Part shown: positions 34,108-36,461 of the stretch, piece after piece
Position numbering within the stretch: position 1 is the first letter of the stretch
Layout of the letters: every line of letters begins with the position of its first letter
Assembly: GCA_020853295.1 (NCBI GenBank)
Contig: JADYZD010000294.1
Coordinates: 1 to 36,461, forward strand
Origin: Bacteroidia bacterium
GTDB lineage: Bacteria > Bacteroidota > Bacteroidia > NS11-12g > UBA955
Direction: 5' to 3'
DNA length: 36,461 bases
The notes under the pieces: model-generated
Told to the model about the DNA's origin: nothing
What the model saw: the letters and a program-made list of their open reading frames with translations, nothing else
Database searches by the model: none
Position numbers and translations under genes: made by a program

Positions 34108-36461
34108 ATGCAATTTTCGCTATGGCGTATTTGGGTTTTACTTGCAGCAACTAGCTGTTTTGGCGGTACCTTAATTGCACAGGTGGGCTTCGATTCAACG
34201 CGCTTGTGGAACCAAATTACACCCGAAGAAAACACCAACACCACCATAGACAATAGTGATATTGCTACCAATACCGGCGGATTTTTCAAAACCGATAAAA
34301 ATGACAACAATGAACAAATCATTGTCATTACAGGTGAGTTTATCAACCGCCTGAACTACAATACCTTGGGTGATGTGTTAAAAGACTTACCACAATTTGC
34401 AGTAAACCAACCAGGTTCCGGACTTCAAGGTGAAGTGTTTTACAGTGCTGGGTTAAATGGGAATGAAAATTGTGCCATTTTAATCAATGGAGTGCCCATT
34501 CATACCTTTTTTTCGGCAGGATTTCCACTTGCCGGAAATTTGCCCATTCGCCAGGCACAGAGAATTGAGATAATTTTAAACCCAGCCACTGCAAGGTACG
34601 GGAGTGGGGCTACCTTAGGTGTAATCAATATTATTACCCCACAAACAGAAAGGCCCGTATACATTAAAGCATCTATTAATGGCATGTCGAATTCGTCCAA
34701 CAACTTAAGCTTGTTGGTGGGCGGTAAATTTGGGAAAGGCAGAAACACCGTGCGTTTTGATGTGTATGGCAATTTTTTAAAATTCAGCAACATTCGGTTG
34801 AATTCGGATACCCAAATTTATTCTATTCATAGTTATAGAAGCCAATTGTATCCTTATTTTAACAATACCAATTACAAGCAATTGCCGCCCGATAATGGAC
34901 CCGTAGAACATGAAAGCGATCTTACCGGATTGAATGTGTATTACAGAAATTTTCATTTCTTATTTCACAGTTCCAACAGAAAAGACCAAGCATCAAATGG
35001 ACTCAATCCAATGGCGATGTACAGAGATATTGCCAATTTTTTTGTGTCGGATAGGCAATTGAATTTTGCCATTTCATACGATGCCAAAAAGAAACACCAC
35101 CGCGATTTTTTTCAATCCCGTTTCTCGTATTACAAAATTCAAACAGGTAGCGCCGCCAAATATATTTTTCCAGGGGTAAAACAAGCTGGCTTCGATTACT
35201 TGATTGAACGCTTGAAAGGCACAGTGCCGCAAGATTCCATCACACCCATAGTGGAAAGAAATCTAAGGGATTGGGATGAAAATTATTTTGACCAGGTGCG
35301 GTTTCTTAGGGGTGGTTCTGTGGATATTGTGCTGAATTATTTGCGGCAATATGAGTGGAAAAACTTTTTCTCCAGCTTCGGATATTCATTAACAGTTTGT
35401 GGAGGATCAGCCATCAACAAATACACCCGATTGCTTGAAAATAATATTTTTTTTAATAACGATTCGGCATATTCTCCAAACAATATTGGGAAAATGAATG
35501 CGTATCTCACTTCCTTTTCCAATTTTGTGGTTTCTCTTGGTTACAGGTATAAGTCGTTTGATATTGAATTTAGAAGTTTGATTCAAAATGGCAATAATGT
35601 TATTGTAAGCAATCAGAATTTTTATTCAAAAGCATTTTTAATGCCTTCTGTAAAAATTTCGTACAAAAGAAATGGAGGCAAGCAAACCTATTATTTCAAT
35701 TACAGCACGGGCATGGATATGTTTAATCCCACCCGATTGGAGAATCAGTATCGGTTTAACATAGACGGTGACAACCTGCTTGAATTCAATAGAAACTTTG
35801 CTTTGTATGGCATTACAGAAAAAAAGCAAGTTACCTTGGGTATTAGAAATTCATACTTGTTTTATTCTAAAACCACAGGCATACCACTAATTGGGTTTTA
35901 TGATGATAGGATGGTGTATTCGAAAACAGCCACCCCCAATACCCGTTATTATGGCAATTATACGGTTTCTGGTTCTATGTTGCAGCATTATGGAATTACC
36001 TTGATTTCAAAGGATTTTAGTACAGCTATATTAAACAGCACACTTGAAGTTAATCCTGATTCTGTAAGAAGGAGAAATCAATTGAGATTTGGAATTACCA
36101 GCCTTGCCATGTTCTCTTTTCAGCGGTTTACTTTACCCAAATTGGAAGGCGTTCAAAAGACCAATTATTTTACTCCAGCAAATAGGATTCGATTGAATTT
36201 TTATATCAGCAAAGGTAAGAATTGGGTGTTTACCACTTTATATAACTACACGGGCAAAACCCGTCCTTCATTTTATTATGATGTTATAGTGCCCAACAAA
36301 CACACTTTTGACATGATGTTTCATTATAGTTTTTCAAAACAATTTTCGGCCAATTTGAAATGGTTTAATATTACAGGAAGGGATTTGTATGGGCCACAGG
36401 CTACCGGTTCAGTGGATGATCTGTACTTGCAGCCACAACGGTATCAGAAGTTTTTAATCAC
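34108..36461 (+). CDS. TonB-dependent outer-membrane receptor (3' end outside window)
   Basis: The frame stays open from 34081 to the window end and was read by hand; the ORF track omits it because it has no stop inside the window. From ATG 34108 there is a signal peptide (MQFSLWRIWVLLAATSCFGG..., ending LIAQ). An Asn/Thr-rich linker with NNEQIIVITGEFINRLNY (TonB-box-like region) is next. A plug domain follows: LGDVLKDLPQFAVNQ, AILINGVPIHT, RIEIILNPATARYGSGATLGVINIIT. The remaining roughly 600 residues are aromatic alternating strands of the barrel (e.g. KNWVFTTLYNYTGKTRPSFYYD). It lacks the N-terminal carboxypeptidase-regulatory domain of SusC-type receptors. The ligand is unknown; the adjacent metal transporter is a hint at most. 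An alternative start is ATG 34081. Confidence 0.88.
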   Translation, partial: MQFSLWRIWVLLAATSCFGGTLIAQVGFDSTRLWNQITPEENTNTTIDNSDIATNTGGFFKTDKNDNNEQIIVITGEFINRLNYNTLGDVLKDLPQFAVNQPGSGLQGEVFYSAGLNGNENCAILINGVPIHTFFSAGFPLAGNLPIRQAQRIEIILNPATARYGSGATLGVINIITPQTERPVYIKASINGMSNSSNNLSLLVGGKFGKGRNTVRFDVYGNFLKFSNIRLNSDTQIYSIHSYRSQLYPYFNNTNYKQLPPDNGPVEHESDLTGLNVYYRNFHFLFHSSNRKDQASNGLNPMAMYRDIANFFVSDRQLNFAISYDAKKKHHRDFFQSRFSYYKIQTGSAAKYIFPGVKQAGFDYLIERLKGTVPQDSITPIVERNLRDWDENYFDQVRFLRGGSVDIVLNYLRQYEWKNFFSSFGYSLTVCGGSAINKYTRLLENNIFFNNDSAYSPNNIGKMNAYLTSFSNFVVSLGYRYKSFDIEFRSLIQNGNNVIVSNQNFYSKAFLMPSVKISYKRNGGKQTYYFNYSTGMDMFNPTRLENQYRFNIDGDNLLEFNRNFALYGITEKKQVTLGIRNSYLFYSKTTGIPLIGFYDDRMVYSKTATPNTRYYGNYTVSGSMLQHYGITLISKDFSTAILNSTLEVNPDSVRRRNQLRFGITSLAMFSFQRFTLPKLEGVQKTNYFTPANRIRLNFYISKGKNWVFTTLYNYTGKTRPSFYYDVIVPNKHTFDMMFHYSFSKQFSANLKWFNITGRDLYGPQATGSVDDLYLQPQRYQKFLI

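Noticed and set aside
1-36461. A defence island, prophage or biosynthetic cluster
   Set aside because: No restriction, toxin-antitoxin effector, Cas, phage structural, integrase or NRPS/PKS genes were recognised. The YwqK-like MORN repeats alone are not evidence of a toxin-antitoxin system.

Overview
The window looks like a chromosomal segment of a Bacteroidota species, moderately AT-rich. Three predicted secreted proteins end in type IX secretion (T9SS) type A sorting domains (YPNP-type or equivalent C-terminal tails). There are two large outer-membrane beta-barrel receptors of the SusC/TonB-dependent type. Many genes carry the Bacteroidota -7 promoter element TAnnTTTG just before the start codon. 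I cannot fix the order or genus from sequence alone. No tRNA, rRNA, CRISPR array, transposase or phage gene was seen.

Layout. (1) 1-2107: a cyanophycin locus. It holds the N-terminus of cyanophycin synthetase (cphA, leaving the window on the minus strand), the divergent cyanophycinase cphB, and a convergent isoaspartyl peptidase/asparaginase (iaaA-like). Together these would make the Asp-Arg storage polymer, cut it to beta-Asp-Arg, and release free Asp and Arg. (2) 2200-11478: a single 3092-residue secreted protein with six 171-residue tandem repeats, three LamG-type lectin domains alternating with three HYDIN-like domains, and a T9SS tail, closed by a strong terminator. (3) 11791-16420: two translational GTPases, TypA/BipA and release factor 3, with a small T9SS cargo protein between them. 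(4) 16421-20723: a secreted DUF3179 protein, a Sua5/YciO/YrdC-family protein and another T9SS cargo protein, set among repeat-rich intergenic DNA. That DNA contains three copies of a two-part palindromic element. (5) 20724-25019: an outer-membrane beta-barrel protein, then an NfeD + SPFH/stomatin membrane operon. (6) 25147-27730: three poorly known exported proteins: a glycine-rich collagen-like lipoprotein, an orphan secreted protein, and a lipoprotein gene broken by an in-frame TGA. (7) 27917-31540: an M20 peptidase followed 12 bp later by the Rel/SpoT (p)ppGpp synthetase/hydrolase. (8) 31707-36461: a compact plus-strand run of a MORN-repeat/TonB-C protein, a 60-residue one-TM protein and a CDF metal transporter, then a TonB-dependent receptor that runs off the window.

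The most interesting items are the cyanophycin cluster in this lineage, the 171-residue repeat array that is nearly identical at DNA level in its middle copies, the two-part palindrome elements, the many TAnnTTTG promoters that predict leaderless or very short-leader mRNAs, and the lipoprotein gene with an in-frame TGA. Several ORF-track starts were moved to internal starts, as explained in each entry. Two genes cut by the window edges (cphA and the last receptor) were absent from the track and were read by hand.
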